DNA from: Streptomyces sp. NBC_00683
GTDB lineage: Bacteria > Actinomycetota > Actinomycetes > Streptomycetales > Streptomycetaceae
Assembly (NCBI RefSeq): GCF_036226745.1
Contig: NZ_CP109013.1
Coordinates: forward strand, 186,001-250,000
DNA: 64,000 nucleotides
Direction of reading: 5' to 3'
Shown: positions 24,842 through 33,065 of the stretch, piece by piece
How the letters are laid out: every line of letters begins with the position of its first letter
How positions within the stretch are numbered: the first letter of the stretch is position 1
Program-made: the position numbers and the translations under genes
The notes under the pieces: generated by a model
The model's database searches: none
Told to the model about the DNA's origin: nothing
What the model saw: only the letters and a program-made list of their open reading frames with translations

Positions 24842-26158
24842 CTACTGGGCGGCCAGCGCGTCCTGGACGGTCTGCATGAACTGCTCCGGCTTCGTGCTCC
24901 CGGTCACCAGACCCGCCGCGTTGGTCTGGCTGACAGTGGTGGCCTTGGTGCTGAACAGGGCCTCGAACCACAGGACGTTCTGCTTGGAGGCGCCGATGGT
25001 GTCGCGGACCTGCGTGGTGACCTCGTTGGCGTCCTTCACCGCGGTGTTCACCTTGAAGCCGGAGATGGCGCCATGGTCCTTGAGCGCCGTGCTGCCGTAG
25101 TTCTTGGCGATGCAGGACACCCAGGCGCCGGTCTTCTTGTCGAAGGACTTCGCACCCAGAGTGATACCCAGGCCGACATTGGACGGGTACTGATCGATGG
25201 ATCCCTTGCCTCCGGCGACTGCCGGGAAGGGCATGAACCCGACGTTCTCCGCACCGACCTTGTTCTGCTCGGCGTCGGAGACGTTCGCCAGCGCCCAGCT
25301 GCCCATGTAGAACATGGCGGCCTTGCCGTTCAGGAACTGGTTCATCGCGGTGTCGTAGTCGATCGAGCCGACGCCCTGGCCGAAGTAGCCCTTCTTGCCG
25401 AGAGCGGCTATCTCCTCGGCGGCCTTCACGTACTCCGGGTCGGTGAGCTTCGCCTTGCCGTCGGCCACCTTCTGGAGGGCGTCGGGCCCCAGACTGCGGT
25501 ACAGGTAGGCGCTCACCAGACGGGTGATGGGCCACCCTTGCTGACCGGAGGCGGAGAAGGGCTGAACGTGCGCGGCGTCCAGCTTCGCCGCGGCGGCCAC
25601 CAGCTCGTCCCAGGTGCCCGGCGCGGCTATGCCGTTCTCGCCGAACAGCTTCTTGTTGTAGAAGATGCCCTCGATGTTGTACTCGTACGGCAGGACCTCG
25701 ACCTTGCCGCCGTACAGCGCCTTGACCGTGGAGACGGCGGCAGGCTCCAGTTGGTCGAGGACCCCGAGGGACGTGAGCTCCTTCTCCAGGTCGGCGACCT
25801 TGCCCGACTTCGCCAACTGCTGCGTCAGCGCAGGGGCGTTGCCCGCCGCGAACTGCACCGGCAGGGCGTCCTGGCCGGCCAGCAGCTGCAGCTTCTGGTC
25901 CAGGCTCGCCTGCGGGACGGTCTCCACCTTCAGCGGCAGCGCGTCGTCTGCCGACTTGCACGCGCCCTTGGACAGGGTGGTCAGGGAGGACTTGACGGTG
26001 GTGTTCTCCGTGACGCTCAGGTAGCTGAACTCCTTGGGGGCGGCCGAGGATCCGGCGTCGCCACCGCCGCAGGCGGTGGTGAGCAGGGCCAGCGAGGCGG
26101 TGCCTGCCGTCAGCAGGCTCAGACGCGCACGACGGACGTGGGGCATGCGAAGGGACAC
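24842..26158 (-). CDS. Sugar ABC transporter substrate-binding lipoprotein
   Basis: 438 residues from GTG 26158 (GGGAG six bases upstream). The signal peptide ends at the lipobox LTTAC near residue 30. The mature part is a family 1 sugar-binding fold, with the GIFYNKKLFGENGI segment and the PFPAVAGGKGS segment characteristic of actinobacterial sugar-binding proteins. First gene of an operon continuing with two permeases and the rhamnosidase, so rhamnosides or rhamnose-containing oligosaccharides are the likely ligands. Regulated presumably by the divergent LacI gene at 26409. Confidence 0.92.
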   Translation of the reverse strand: MSLRMPHVRRARLSLLTAGTASLALLTTACGGGDAGSSAAPKEFSYLSVTENTTVKSSLTTLSKGACKSADDALPLKVETVPQASLDQKLQLLAGQDALPVQFAAGNAPALTQQLAKSGKVADLEKELTSLGVLDQLEPAAVSTVKALYGGKVEVLPYEYNIEGIFYNKKLFGENGIAAPGTWDELVAAAAKLDAAHVQPFSASGQQGWPITRLVSAYLYRSLGPDALQKVADGKAKLTDPEYVKAAEEIAALGKKGYFGQGVGSIDYDTAMNQFLNGKAAMFYMGSWALANVSDAEQNKVGAENVGFMPFPAVAGGKGSIDQYPSNVGLGITLGAKSFDKKTGAWVSCIAKNYGSTALKDHGAISGFKVNTAVKDANEVTTQVRDTIGASKQNVLWFEALFSTKATTVSQTNAAGLVTGSTKPEQFMQTVQDALAAQ

Positions 26159-26243
26159 GGAAGACTCCCGGAGGTCTTTGAGAGAGGGGCGAGGAACGGC
26201 GAGGCGCTGAGGAAGGTAAACGCCCGATCGCGCAGAAGGTTGT

Positions 26244-26257
26244 GTATAACGTTCTCC
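26244..26257. promoter_or_regulatory. Candidate LacI-type operator in the divergent promoter
   Basis: GTATAACGTTCTCC is an imperfect 14-bp palindrome (five of seven pairs) with the AACGTT centre seen in many LacI-family operators. It lies 86 bases upstream of the binding-protein start and 151 bases before the regulator start. Confidence 0.4.
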
Positions 26258-26408
26258 ACCACGAAGTGGGCAACACCCTGCACCGCGCTGCGAGATCCGT
26301 CAAGACACAGAGCTGTAACACCGGGGCACTGGGCAGTAGCCTTGTGGTCATGCAGACGTCATGATGTAGACCGTTGCACTCACACCTACGAGATCCGGAG
26401 TACTGACG

Positions 26409-27458
26409 ATGGGCGGGCCCGCCGCACCGAAGCAGAACAAGCGCGTGACCATCACCGACGTCGCCCGGCACGCCGGCGTGTCCGTCGCCGCGGTTTCCAA
26501 GGTGCTGCGCAATGCCTACGGCGTTAGCCCGGGCATGCAGGAGAAGGTACGGGCGACCATCGCCGAACTGGACTACCGCCCACAGGCGGCCGCACGCGGG
26601 ATGCGAGGGCGGACCTACACGATCGGAGTGCTCCTGGACAACGTCCGCAACGCCTTCTTCGCGGACATCCTCGACGGCGTCCAGGAAGAGCTCCGCCACA
26701 GTGAGTACACGGTGCTGATCGGCGCGGCCGGCTTCGACCCCGAGGACCAGGCGAAGACCATCCGCTCCATGGTCGACCGCCAGATGGACGGCCTGATCCT
26801 CATCGCCCCGGGAACCTCGCGCACCGAGGTTCTGGCTACCGCAGCGGCCACCCCGACCGTTGTCATCGGGCACCACGACGGCGCCGACGCCCACGACTCG
26901 GTGGTCGACGCCGACGACACCGGTGCGGGGCTGGTGGTGGACCACCTGGCGTCGCTCGGACACCAGGACATCGCCCTCGTGTCCGCTCCCGGCACCAAGG
27001 CCAACCAGTGGAAGCGCACACCCGAGGTCGTTCTGGCCGGCGGTTATCGCGAGTCCATGGAACGGAACGGCCTCGCCGAGCACGTACGCATCCATCACGC
27101 GGCATACTCCGACGACGGAGGTTTCGACGCCGGAATGGCCCTGCTGACAGCCGAGCGGCGGCCGACCGCCATCATGACCGGCGCCGACGTCGCAGCTCTG
27201 GGCATCTACCGGGCAGCCCACGAACTCGGACTGCGCATCCCGGACGACATCTCGCTGGCCGGTTACAACAACACCGCTCTCGCTGCTCTGGCCCCCGTCC
27301 AGCTCACCAGCGTCGACCAGGCCGGACACACCATGGGCTCCTCCGCCGCCCGCATGCTGATCGAGCGCGTGGAGGGCCGACGGGACAGGGCCATGCAGAC
27401 CTCCATGACACCGCGCCTGGTCGTGCGCGGAAGCACTACCGCCCCGCGAGGCCGCTAG
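26409..27458 (+). CDS. LacI-family transcriptional regulator
   Basis: 349 residues from ATG 26409. The helix-turn-helix is ITDVARHAGVSVAAVSKVL (about residues 14-32), followed by the hinge region YRPQAAARGMRG. The effector domain is a periplasmic-binding-protein fold with DGLILIAPGT and the FDAGMALL segment. It is divergent from the rhamnoside ABC operon, the normal arrangement for a repressor that is released by the imported sugar. The next LacI gene follows only 72 bases downstream. Confidence 0.93.
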   Translation: MGGPAAPKQNKRVTITDVARHAGVSVAAVSKVLRNAYGVSPGMQEKVRATIAELDYRPQAAARGMRGRTYTIGVLLDNVRNAFFADILDGVQEELRHSEYTVLIGAAGFDPEDQAKTIRSMVDRQMDGLILIAPGTSRTEVLATAAATPTVVIGHHDGADAHDSVVDADDTGAGLVVDHLASLGHQDIALVSAPGTKANQWKRTPEVVLAGGYRESMERNGLAEHVRIHHAAYSDDGGFDAGMALLTAERRPTAIMTGADVAALGIYRAAHELGLRIPDDISLAGYNNTALAALAPVQLTSVDQAGHTMGSSAARMLIERVEGRRDRAMQTSMTPRLVVRGSTTAPRGR

Positions 27459-27530
27459 ACCGTGGACGGAAGCGAGCCTGCCGCGCTCTCTCCGGAATGC
27501 CCTGGAACAGGGCTGATACGGAGGATTCCG

Positions 27531-28571
27531 ATGGACCATGAGACAGCCGCACGCCGCAAGGTGGGCATCAAGGACGTCGCGCGAGAGGCTTCCGTTTCTC
27601 TCGGCACCGTTTCCAACGTGCTCAACCGTCCGGAGCTCGTGGCCGAGCCCACACGGACGCGTGTGCTCGCCGTGATCGACGCCTTGGGCTACGTACGGAC
27701 CGAAGGAGCCCGGCAACTTCATGGCTGGGCCGCCCGTGTCCTCGCGGTTCTCGTGCCGGATCTGGCCGACCCGTTCTTCACCGCCCTGGCCATCGGCGTG
27801 GAACAGGCCGCTCGCGAGGCCGACCTGGGTGTGATGGTCTGCACCGGCACCCGTGACCCCGAAGAGGAGGCGCGACACCTCTCCCTGATCACTTCTCACC
27901 GGATTCGCGGTGCCGTGCTGGCTTCCGGAGAGGCCGTCGGACGCACGGTGGCCGCCTTCCGGCGGAATGCCGTTCCCTTCGTCATCGCCGACCAGTACGG
28001 ACCCCAGCCCGGCGCCTGCTCCGTCGGCATCGACGATGTGGCGGGTGGGCACGCCGCGGTACGCCACTTGATCGGCCGAGGACACCGCTCCATCGCCTAC
28101 GTCAGCGGTCCCGACCGTGTCCAGCAGGGTCGGGACCGCCGTAGAGGAGCCGTGGACGCCGTCTCCGCGGCCGGGCTCCAGCACACCTCCCTGAGAGAGC
28201 TCGCCTGTGCCGACCTCTCCGTGAGCGCGGGCAAGGACGCCGGCCACCGCATCCTCGGTCTCCCCCAGCGCCCGTCCGCCGTCTTCTGCTCCAACGACCT
28301 GCTGGCCCTGGGCATCCTTCAGGCGCTGTACGAAGCCGGGCTGAGGGTGCCGGACGACATCGCGGTGGTCGGATACGACGACATCGAATTCGCCGCGTCC
28401 GCCGTCGTTCCGCTCACCTCGGTGCGGCGGCCGGCCGTGGCTCTGGGCCGACAGGCCGGCCGCCTGCTCATCCAGGACACGACCCGCGGCGCTGTCCACG
28501 AGCACGCCCACGTCGTGCTGCAGCCGGAACTGGTCGTACGCCGTTCGACCATGGCCGCGCCGGTGCGGTGA
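27531..28571 (+). CDS. Second LacI-family transcriptional regulator
   Basis: 346 residues from ATG 27531, preferred because GGAGGA lies six bases upstream; an in-frame GTG at 27462 lacks this. HTH: IKDVAREASVSLGTVSNVL, followed by YVRTEGARQLHG. The effector domain has DLADPFFTALA and FCSNDLLALGI. Tandem LacI genes suggest that two signals, perhaps rhamnose and the glycoside or glucose, control the nearby transport and hydrolase genes. The convergent MFS gene ends 10 bases beyond. Confidence 0.93.
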   Translation: MDHETAARRKVGIKDVAREASVSLGTVSNVLNRPELVAEPTRTRVLAVIDALGYVRTEGARQLHGWAARVLAVLVPDLADPFFTALAIGVEQAAREADLGVMVCTGTRDPEEEARHLSLITSHRIRGAVLASGEAVGRTVAAFRRNAVPFVIADQYGPQPGACSVGIDDVAGGHAAVRHLIGRGHRSIAYVSGPDRVQQGRDRRRGAVDAVSAAGLQHTSLRELACADLSVSAGKDAGHRILGLPQRPSAVFCSNDLLALGILQALYEAGLRVPDDIAVVGYDDIEFAASAVVPLTSVRRPAVALGRQAGRLLIQDTTRGAVHEHAHVVLQPELVVRRSTMAAPVR

Positions 28572-28581
28572 TCCGGCTCGG

Positions 28582-29823
28582 TCAGGGCTGATCGGAAGCA
28601 TGGTGACGCAGTTGGGGCGCACGGCGGGTGAGGGGCACCAGCGCGGTCGAGACCAGCACGGTGACGAGCCCGAGAAGCCCGACGGCCGAGGCCAGGTCGC
28701 CCAGAGCTCCCTTGCCGGCCAGGAGGACCAGTGGGCAGAGGAACTCGCCGAGGAAGAACGCCGCCGTCCACAGGCCGGTACCGCGCCCTCGGTCGGCGAA
28801 GTCGAGCCGGGACATCGCGAGTGTCAGCAGCGACGGCAGGAGCAGTCCCGTCCCCACGCAGTTCACCACGGCGCCCGCAATGAGCAGGGGAAGGCTGTCG
28901 GCGGTGCCCATGACGAGGAAGCCGACGGCACACAACAGGAAGAGCGCAGGCAGTCGGCGTCGCGGCCGGTCGGACAGCCGGGTGAAGACGACGGAGCCGA
29001 GGACAGTGGCGGCGCTGGCGATCGCCGTGACCGCTCCGATGACACCGGTGGATTCCTCGCCCAGGTCGTCGAGGAGGTAGGACATCTCCACAGGCACGGC
29101 GTAGAAGACGACCGCGCCGAACACGGTCAGCAGGCACAGGCCTGCCATGCGGCGCACGGGAAAGGGCCGGCGCTCCGCGTGCACGCGCCCCTCGCCCGGC
29201 CCGCGCCCGGTGCCGGGTGCGGGAGCCGGCAGCGCCACGGCCATGGCCGGGGCCAGCAGCAGACCCACCACGTACAGCCAGAAGGGCGCACGCCAGCCGA
29301 TTGTCCCGAGAGCGCCTCCGACCACGAAGAAGACGGTGGCGGACGCCGACGCGCACATCGTCTGGAGCGCGAGATAGCGGTCCCGGAGCCTGCCGGTGTA
29401 GTAGTCACCGATCAGGGTGGTGCAACAGGTCATGATGGCGGCTTCGGCGACCCCCAGCAGCACGCGACTGGCCACGATGCCGTACAGCGAATCCAGCCAC
29501 AGCGGCACCGTGCCGAACAACGCGTACAGGATCGTCGCCGCGACCAACAGGCGCTTGCGGCCGAGTCGATCGACGATGACACCCGCGAACGGGGCGAGGA
29601 GAGCCAGGGAGAGCGCAGGGACCGTCAGCATCAGGGGAACCAGCGCCGCGCTACCCGGCACAGCCTCGAAGTGGTCCTGCATGCGCGGCATGACCGGAGC
29701 AAGCAGCACCGCACCGAGGATGGGCAGGCAGCTGCCGGCCATCAGCAGGGCGGCGGGCAGCCTTCCCGCCGTGGCCGGGTGATCACCGTGGTCAAGGGCA
29801 GGCGGATCAGCGGAAAGCGGCAT
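28582..29823 (-). CDS. MFS transporter
   Basis: 413 residues from ATG 29823 with GGAG seven bases upstream. About 12 hydrophobic segments. The loop between helices 2 and 3 has DRLGRKRL, the major facilitator signature, and the second half has DRPRRRL at the equivalent spot. The central loop (residues about 190-215) is charged. It resembles the drug or aromatic-acid exporter branch. Next to the LysR-controlled aromatic operon it could import or export an aromatic substrate, which is inferred only from position. Confidence 0.88.
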   Translation of the reverse strand: MPLSADPPALDHGDHPATAGRLPAALLMAGSCLPILGAVLLAPVMPRMQDHFEAVPGSAALVPLMLTVPALSLALLAPFAGVIVDRLGRKRLLVAATILYALFGTVPLWLDSLYGIVASRVLLGVAEAAIMTCCTTLIGDYYTGRLRDRYLALQTMCASASATVFFVVGGALGTIGWRAPFWLYVVGLLLAPAMAVALPAPAPGTGRGPGEGRVHAERRPFPVRRMAGLCLLTVFGAVVFYAVPVEMSYLLDDLGEESTGVIGAVTAIASAATVLGSVVFTRLSDRPRRRLPALFLLCAVGFLVMGTADSLPLLIAGAVVNCVGTGLLLPSLLTLAMSRLDFADRGRGTGLWTAAFFLGEFLCPLVLLAGKGALGDLASAVGLLGLVTVLVSTALVPLTRRAPQLRHHASDQP

Positions 29824-30022
29824 GACGGCACTCCAGAGTGCGAGGCGGGACCGTGGCGCCACTGAGCGAGCGAGTCCGGCTGTCGCAGATCTCGGCGCAT
29901 GGGCGCGTGATGTGCCCGACTATGCGTTCTGTGCGCCGCACTGCCCACCCCTCACGCGATCCGATTTTGGGATGCCGCCGATCCAGGCCGTGGATGGTGC
30001 GGTGTTCCCGTGACCGGGGGCG

Positions 30023-30952
30023 TCAGTACGCGGCCGGTCCCTCGGGCAGGTCTGCCATGCGCCTGCCTACGCGGGCAGTCGTTTCACGCAGCCAGATGTG
30101 GGCCGCGTCGTGCGTGTGCACCGGGTGCCACCACATCGCCTCCCGTAGTGGGACCGCTTCGTAGGGTGGCTCCACCACACGCACGGCGGCGAGCGGTGCG
30201 AGGAGCCTGGCGAGGCGCGCCTGCATCAGGGCGATGCGCCGAGTGCCCGCCACCAACAGCGGCAGCAGGAGAAAACTGTCGACGGACACTTCCACCCGCG
30301 GCTCGATTCCGAGCATGCCGAGCTGTCGCACCGCGGGGGCGTCGTAGGTCCGCTGGTAGGTGACCCATGGCAGCCGCCCCAGATCGTTTCTGGTGAGCCG
30401 GTCATCGACGCTCGGATGGTCGTCCGCGACGAGGAAGACCCAGCTGTCCTCGTACAGTTCGGTGGCGGGGAAATCGCTGATGACGCCGTGCGGCATGAGC
30501 AGACCGTCGGTGGTACTCAGCAGGGTGGCGGTGTCGTCGACCACGGTCGTCGGCGGCTGGGTGAAGCGCAACCGGATCCCGGGCGCCTCCTCGTGCACGA
30601 CTCGGGCGAGTTCGGTGCCGAACACGGCGACCGCGTAGTCGGAAGCCACCAGATTGAACTCGCGCGTCTCACTCCCGGGATCGAAGTCGGCCTGGCTGGC
30701 AAAGAGGCGTTCCATCACTTCGTAAGCGGTGGCGGTGCGGTCCAGGAGGACCTGGCCGAGGGCGGTGAGCTCGTAGTGGCCGCCTACGCGGGCGAGCAGA
30801 TCGTCGTCGAAGTGGCGGCGCAACCGGGCCAGGGCAGCGCTCATGGCGGGCTGGCTGAGGCCGATGCGCTGACCGGCACGCGTGACGTTGCGTTCCTCCA
30901 GCAGAGCTCGGAGTGCGACAACGAGGTTGAGATCCAGGCGAGCCAGATTCAC
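30023..30952 (-). CDS. LysR-family regulator, NodD/FdeR-like
   Basis: 309 residues from GTG 30952. The N-terminal winged HTH reads LDLNLVVALRALLEERNVT then LSQPAMSAALARLRRHF, very close in pattern to NodD and FdeR, the flavonoid-responsive branch of LysR regulators. The effector domain (about residues 90-309) has the usual two-lobed fold; VASDYAVAVFG starts it. It is divergent from the 12-kb aromatic catabolic operon with 134 bases between starts. That gap holds a sequence aligning with the nod box (30990-31038). This is probably the activator of the operon. The effector could be a flavonoid or a breakdown product; a simple aromatic acid is the alternative. Confidence 0.85.
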   Translation of the reverse strand: MNLARLDLNLVVALRALLEERNVTRAGQRIGLSQPAMSAALARLRRHFDDDLLARVGGHYELTALGQVLLDRTATAYEVMERLFASQADFDPGSETREFNLVASDYAVAVFGTELARVVHEEAPGIRLRFTQPPTTVVDDTATLLSTTDGLLMPHGVISDFPATELYEDSWVFLVADDHPSVDDRLTRNDLGRLPWVTYQRTYDAPAVRQLGMLGIEPRVEVSVDSFLLLPLLVAGTRRIALMQARLARLLAPLAAVRVVEPPYEAVPLREAMWWHPVHTHDAAHIWLRETTARVGRRMADLPEGPAAY

Positions 30953-30989
30953 GAGACTTTCCCTTGCGGTAGGGCGCCGACCAGGAAGG

Positions 30990-31038
30990 AATAAACACCG
31001 TGGATGAACTCCATCCACAGAATCGATTTCCCAGATTG
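30990..31038 (+). promoter_or_regulatory. Nod-box-like LysR operator in the divergent promoter
   Basis: The 49 bases align without gaps to the rhizobial nod-box consensus as I remember it, matching about 30 of 41 specified positions. The strongest part is GATG-N6-ATC-N5-AATCGATTT at 31003-31029. Two overlapping ATC-N9-GAT units, the NodD contact motif, occur at 31013-31027 and 31022-31036. GTGGAT-N7-ATCCAC (31000-31018) is an inverted repeat within the site. It lies between the NodD-like regulator and the first catabolic gene. The consensus was recalled, not searched. Confidence 0.65.
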
Positions 31039-31086
31039 CGAGTGACGGGTCCAGATTAGTCACACCGCAATCAGGAGGACATGTTC

Positions 31087-32082
31087 GTGAAACCTGCATC
31101 CGCGTCTGAGCTCTTCGCCGGACCCTTCGCCCTCGCCACACTCTCGGCTCCGGACGGACCGGCCTTCCCCGCGCTCGTCACGGCGGACGCCCAGGTACTC
31201 GACCTGCGAGCTGCCTTCGGCGATGAACACCTGTCCGTCCGCAGCCTCCTGGAGACCTGGGACACGACTGCGGTGCGACTGGCGGCGCTGGCCGATGACA
31301 CCGGTCCGGAGCGCAGGCCGCTGGCGGACTTCCAGGTCCACGCCCCGGTCGAACCGCGCCAGGTGTTCCAGTCCGGCGCCAACTACCGCCAGCACGTGAT
31401 CGACCTCCATGTCGCGCACCGGGACCCGGCCGACGACCGCTCCGAGGAGGAGCGACGCGCCGAGGCCGCAGAGATCATGGACCGCCGGGCAGCCGAGGAC
31501 CTGCCGTACGTCTTCATCGGCCTGCCGAGCTCGATCACCGGCCCGTACGACGACGTCGTCCTCCCCTCGTGGGCCGAGAAGCCCGACTGGGAGCTGGAAC
31601 TGGTGGCGGTCATCGGCCGTCCGGCCCACCGGGTGTCCGTCGAGGAGGCTCTCGGCTTCGTCGCCGGTTACACGATCGCCAACGACCTCACCGACCGCGC
31701 CACGGTCTTCCGCCGCGACATGCCGCAGATCGGTACGGACTGGCTGCGCAGCAAGAACGCGCCCGGTTTCACGCCGCTCGGCCCCTGGATCGTGCCTGCC
31801 GAGTCGATCGCCGACCCCGACGACCTGCGCCTCGTGCTCAAGCTGAACGGCGAGACCATGCAGGACGAGTCCACCGAGGACATGATCTTCAGCGTCGCGC
31901 GCATGGTGTCCTACGCCTCTCAGACAGCCCGGCTCCTGCCCGGTGACCTCGTGCTGACCGGCTCTCCGGCCGGCAACGGTATGCACTGGGGGCGGCTGCT
32001 GCGCGACGGCGACGTCATGGACGGCTCCGTCACCGGGCTCGGTGCTCAGCGCACGCGATGCGTTGCCGAGGTTTCGTCGTGA
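31087..32082 (+). CDS. FAH-family hydrolase, first gene of the aromatic operon
   Basis: 331 residues from GTG 31087, chosen because AGGAGG is eight bases upstream; the ATG at 31081 would sit too close to it. The fumarylacetoacetate hydrolase domain (residues about 75-330) shows NYRQHVIDLH and the EKPDWELELVAVIG segment, in which acidic residues bind Mg or Mn. The family cleaves C-C bonds of ring-opened acylpyruvates, or hydrates or decarboxylates 2-hydroxymuconate-type acids. The stop overlaps the next gene (GTGA). It is one of three FAH-fold proteins in the cluster, so its exact substrate cannot be named. Confidence 0.85.
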   Translation: MKPASASELFAGPFALATLSAPDGPAFPALVTADAQVLDLRAAFGDEHLSVRSLLETWDTTAVRLAALADDTGPERRPLADFQVHAPVEPRQVFQSGANYRQHVIDLHVAHRDPADDRSEEERRAEAAEIMDRRAAEDLPYVFIGLPSSITGPYDDVVLPSWAEKPDWELELVAVIGRPAHRVSVEEALGFVAGYTIANDLTDRATVFRRDMPQIGTDWLRSKNAPGFTPLGPWIVPAESIADPDDLRLVLKLNGETMQDESTEDMIFSVARMVSYASQTARLLPGDLVLTGSPAGNGMHWGRLLRDGDVMDGSVTGLGAQRTRCVAEVSS

Positions 32083-33041
32083 CTCTCGACCGCCACGACC
32101 CTGAGGGGTCGATCGCCCGTGCCGCCCGGGAGTGTTCCAACTGGGGACGCTGGGGCGAGGACGACGTGCTGGGCACCCTCAACTTCCTCGACGAGGCGAA
32201 GCGGCGCGAGGCTGCCGCGCTCATCCGCCGGGGCGTGAGCTTCTCGCTCGCCCAGAGCTTCGACATGAACGGCCCCCAGAAGGGCTGGCGCCGCCGCACC
32301 AACCCGGTGCACACCATGCTCGACACCGGCACCGACGCGGCACTCGGCCTCCAGGGCTTTCCCCACGGCCTCGGCGGCGCCGACGACGTCATCGCCATGC
32401 CGTTGCAGTGCTCGACCCAGTGGGACGGGCTCGGTCACATCTTCGATCACGGCAGGGCATGGAACGGCCGCGACGCGGCGAAGACCGTCACCTCCGAGGG
32501 CGATCTGGTCACCGGCATCGAGCACATGGCCCCGTACGTCGCAGGGCGCGGCGTGCTGCTGGACGTCGGCCGCAGTGTCGGCGAGAACGGCGAGCTGCCC
32601 GACGGCTTCGCGATCACCGAGGACCACCTGACGGCGACCGCCGAGGCCCAGGGTGTGAGCGTCGGCCGCGGCGACATCGTCCTGGTCCGTACGGGACAGC
32701 TCGCCCGGGCCCGCCGCGACGGCTGGGGCGACTACGCGGGCGGCGCGGCCCCGGGTCTGTCCTTCACGACTGCCCGCTGGCTGCACGGCAGTGAGATCGC
32801 GGCGATCGCCACCGACACCTGGGGCTTCGAGGTGCGGCCCAACGAGTTCGATGTCGCCTTCCAGCCGCTGCACCAGGTCGCCATCCCCAATATCGGCCTG
32901 CTCATCGGGGAGATGTGGGATCTGGAGACTCTCGCCGAGGACTGTGCGGCGGACGGCGCCTACGCGTTCTGGCTCACCGCCGCACCCCTGCCCATCACCG
33001 GCGCAGTCGGCTCTCCCGTCAACCCAATCGCCGTCAAGTAG
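32079..33041 (+). CDS. Cyclase-family metal hydrolase (kynurenine-formamidase-like fold)
   Basis: 320 residues from GTG 32079, overlapping the previous stop. The metal-binding motif of the family appears as STQWDGLGHIFDHGR (residues about 110-124), where the usual HxGTHxDxPxH is changed to TQWDGLGHIFDHG. The WGEDDVLGTLNFL N-terminus identifies the subgroup found in aromatic catabolic clusters, often annotated as a cyclase. Related enzymes hydrolyse amides or lactone-like products. In this operon it may hydrolyse a lactone formed after ring hydroxylation or cleavage, which is inference. Confidence 0.85.
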   Translation: MTLDRHDPEGSIARAARECSNWGRWGEDDVLGTLNFLDEAKRREAAALIRRGVSFSLAQSFDMNGPQKGWRRRTNPVHTMLDTGTDAALGLQGFPHGLGGADDVIAMPLQCSTQWDGLGHIFDHGRAWNGRDAAKTVTSEGDLVTGIEHMAPYVAGRGVLLDVGRSVGENGELPDGFAITEDHLTATAEAQGVSVGRGDIVLVRTGQLARARRDGWGDYAGGAAPGLSFTTARWLHGSEIAAIATDTWGFEVRPNEFDVAFQPLHQVAIPNIGLLIGEMWDLETLAEDCAADGAYAFWLTAAPLPITGAVGSPVNPIAVK

Positions 33042-33065
33042 TCGAAGGAACAAGGGAGTTCCATC

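Noticed and set aside
24720..28622. A very long antisense open frame of about 1300 codons across the binding-protein and LacI genes
   Set aside because: It is a by-product of high-GC codon bias. The opposite-strand frames carry recognisable lipoprotein and LacI domains, and the long frame shows no family motif.
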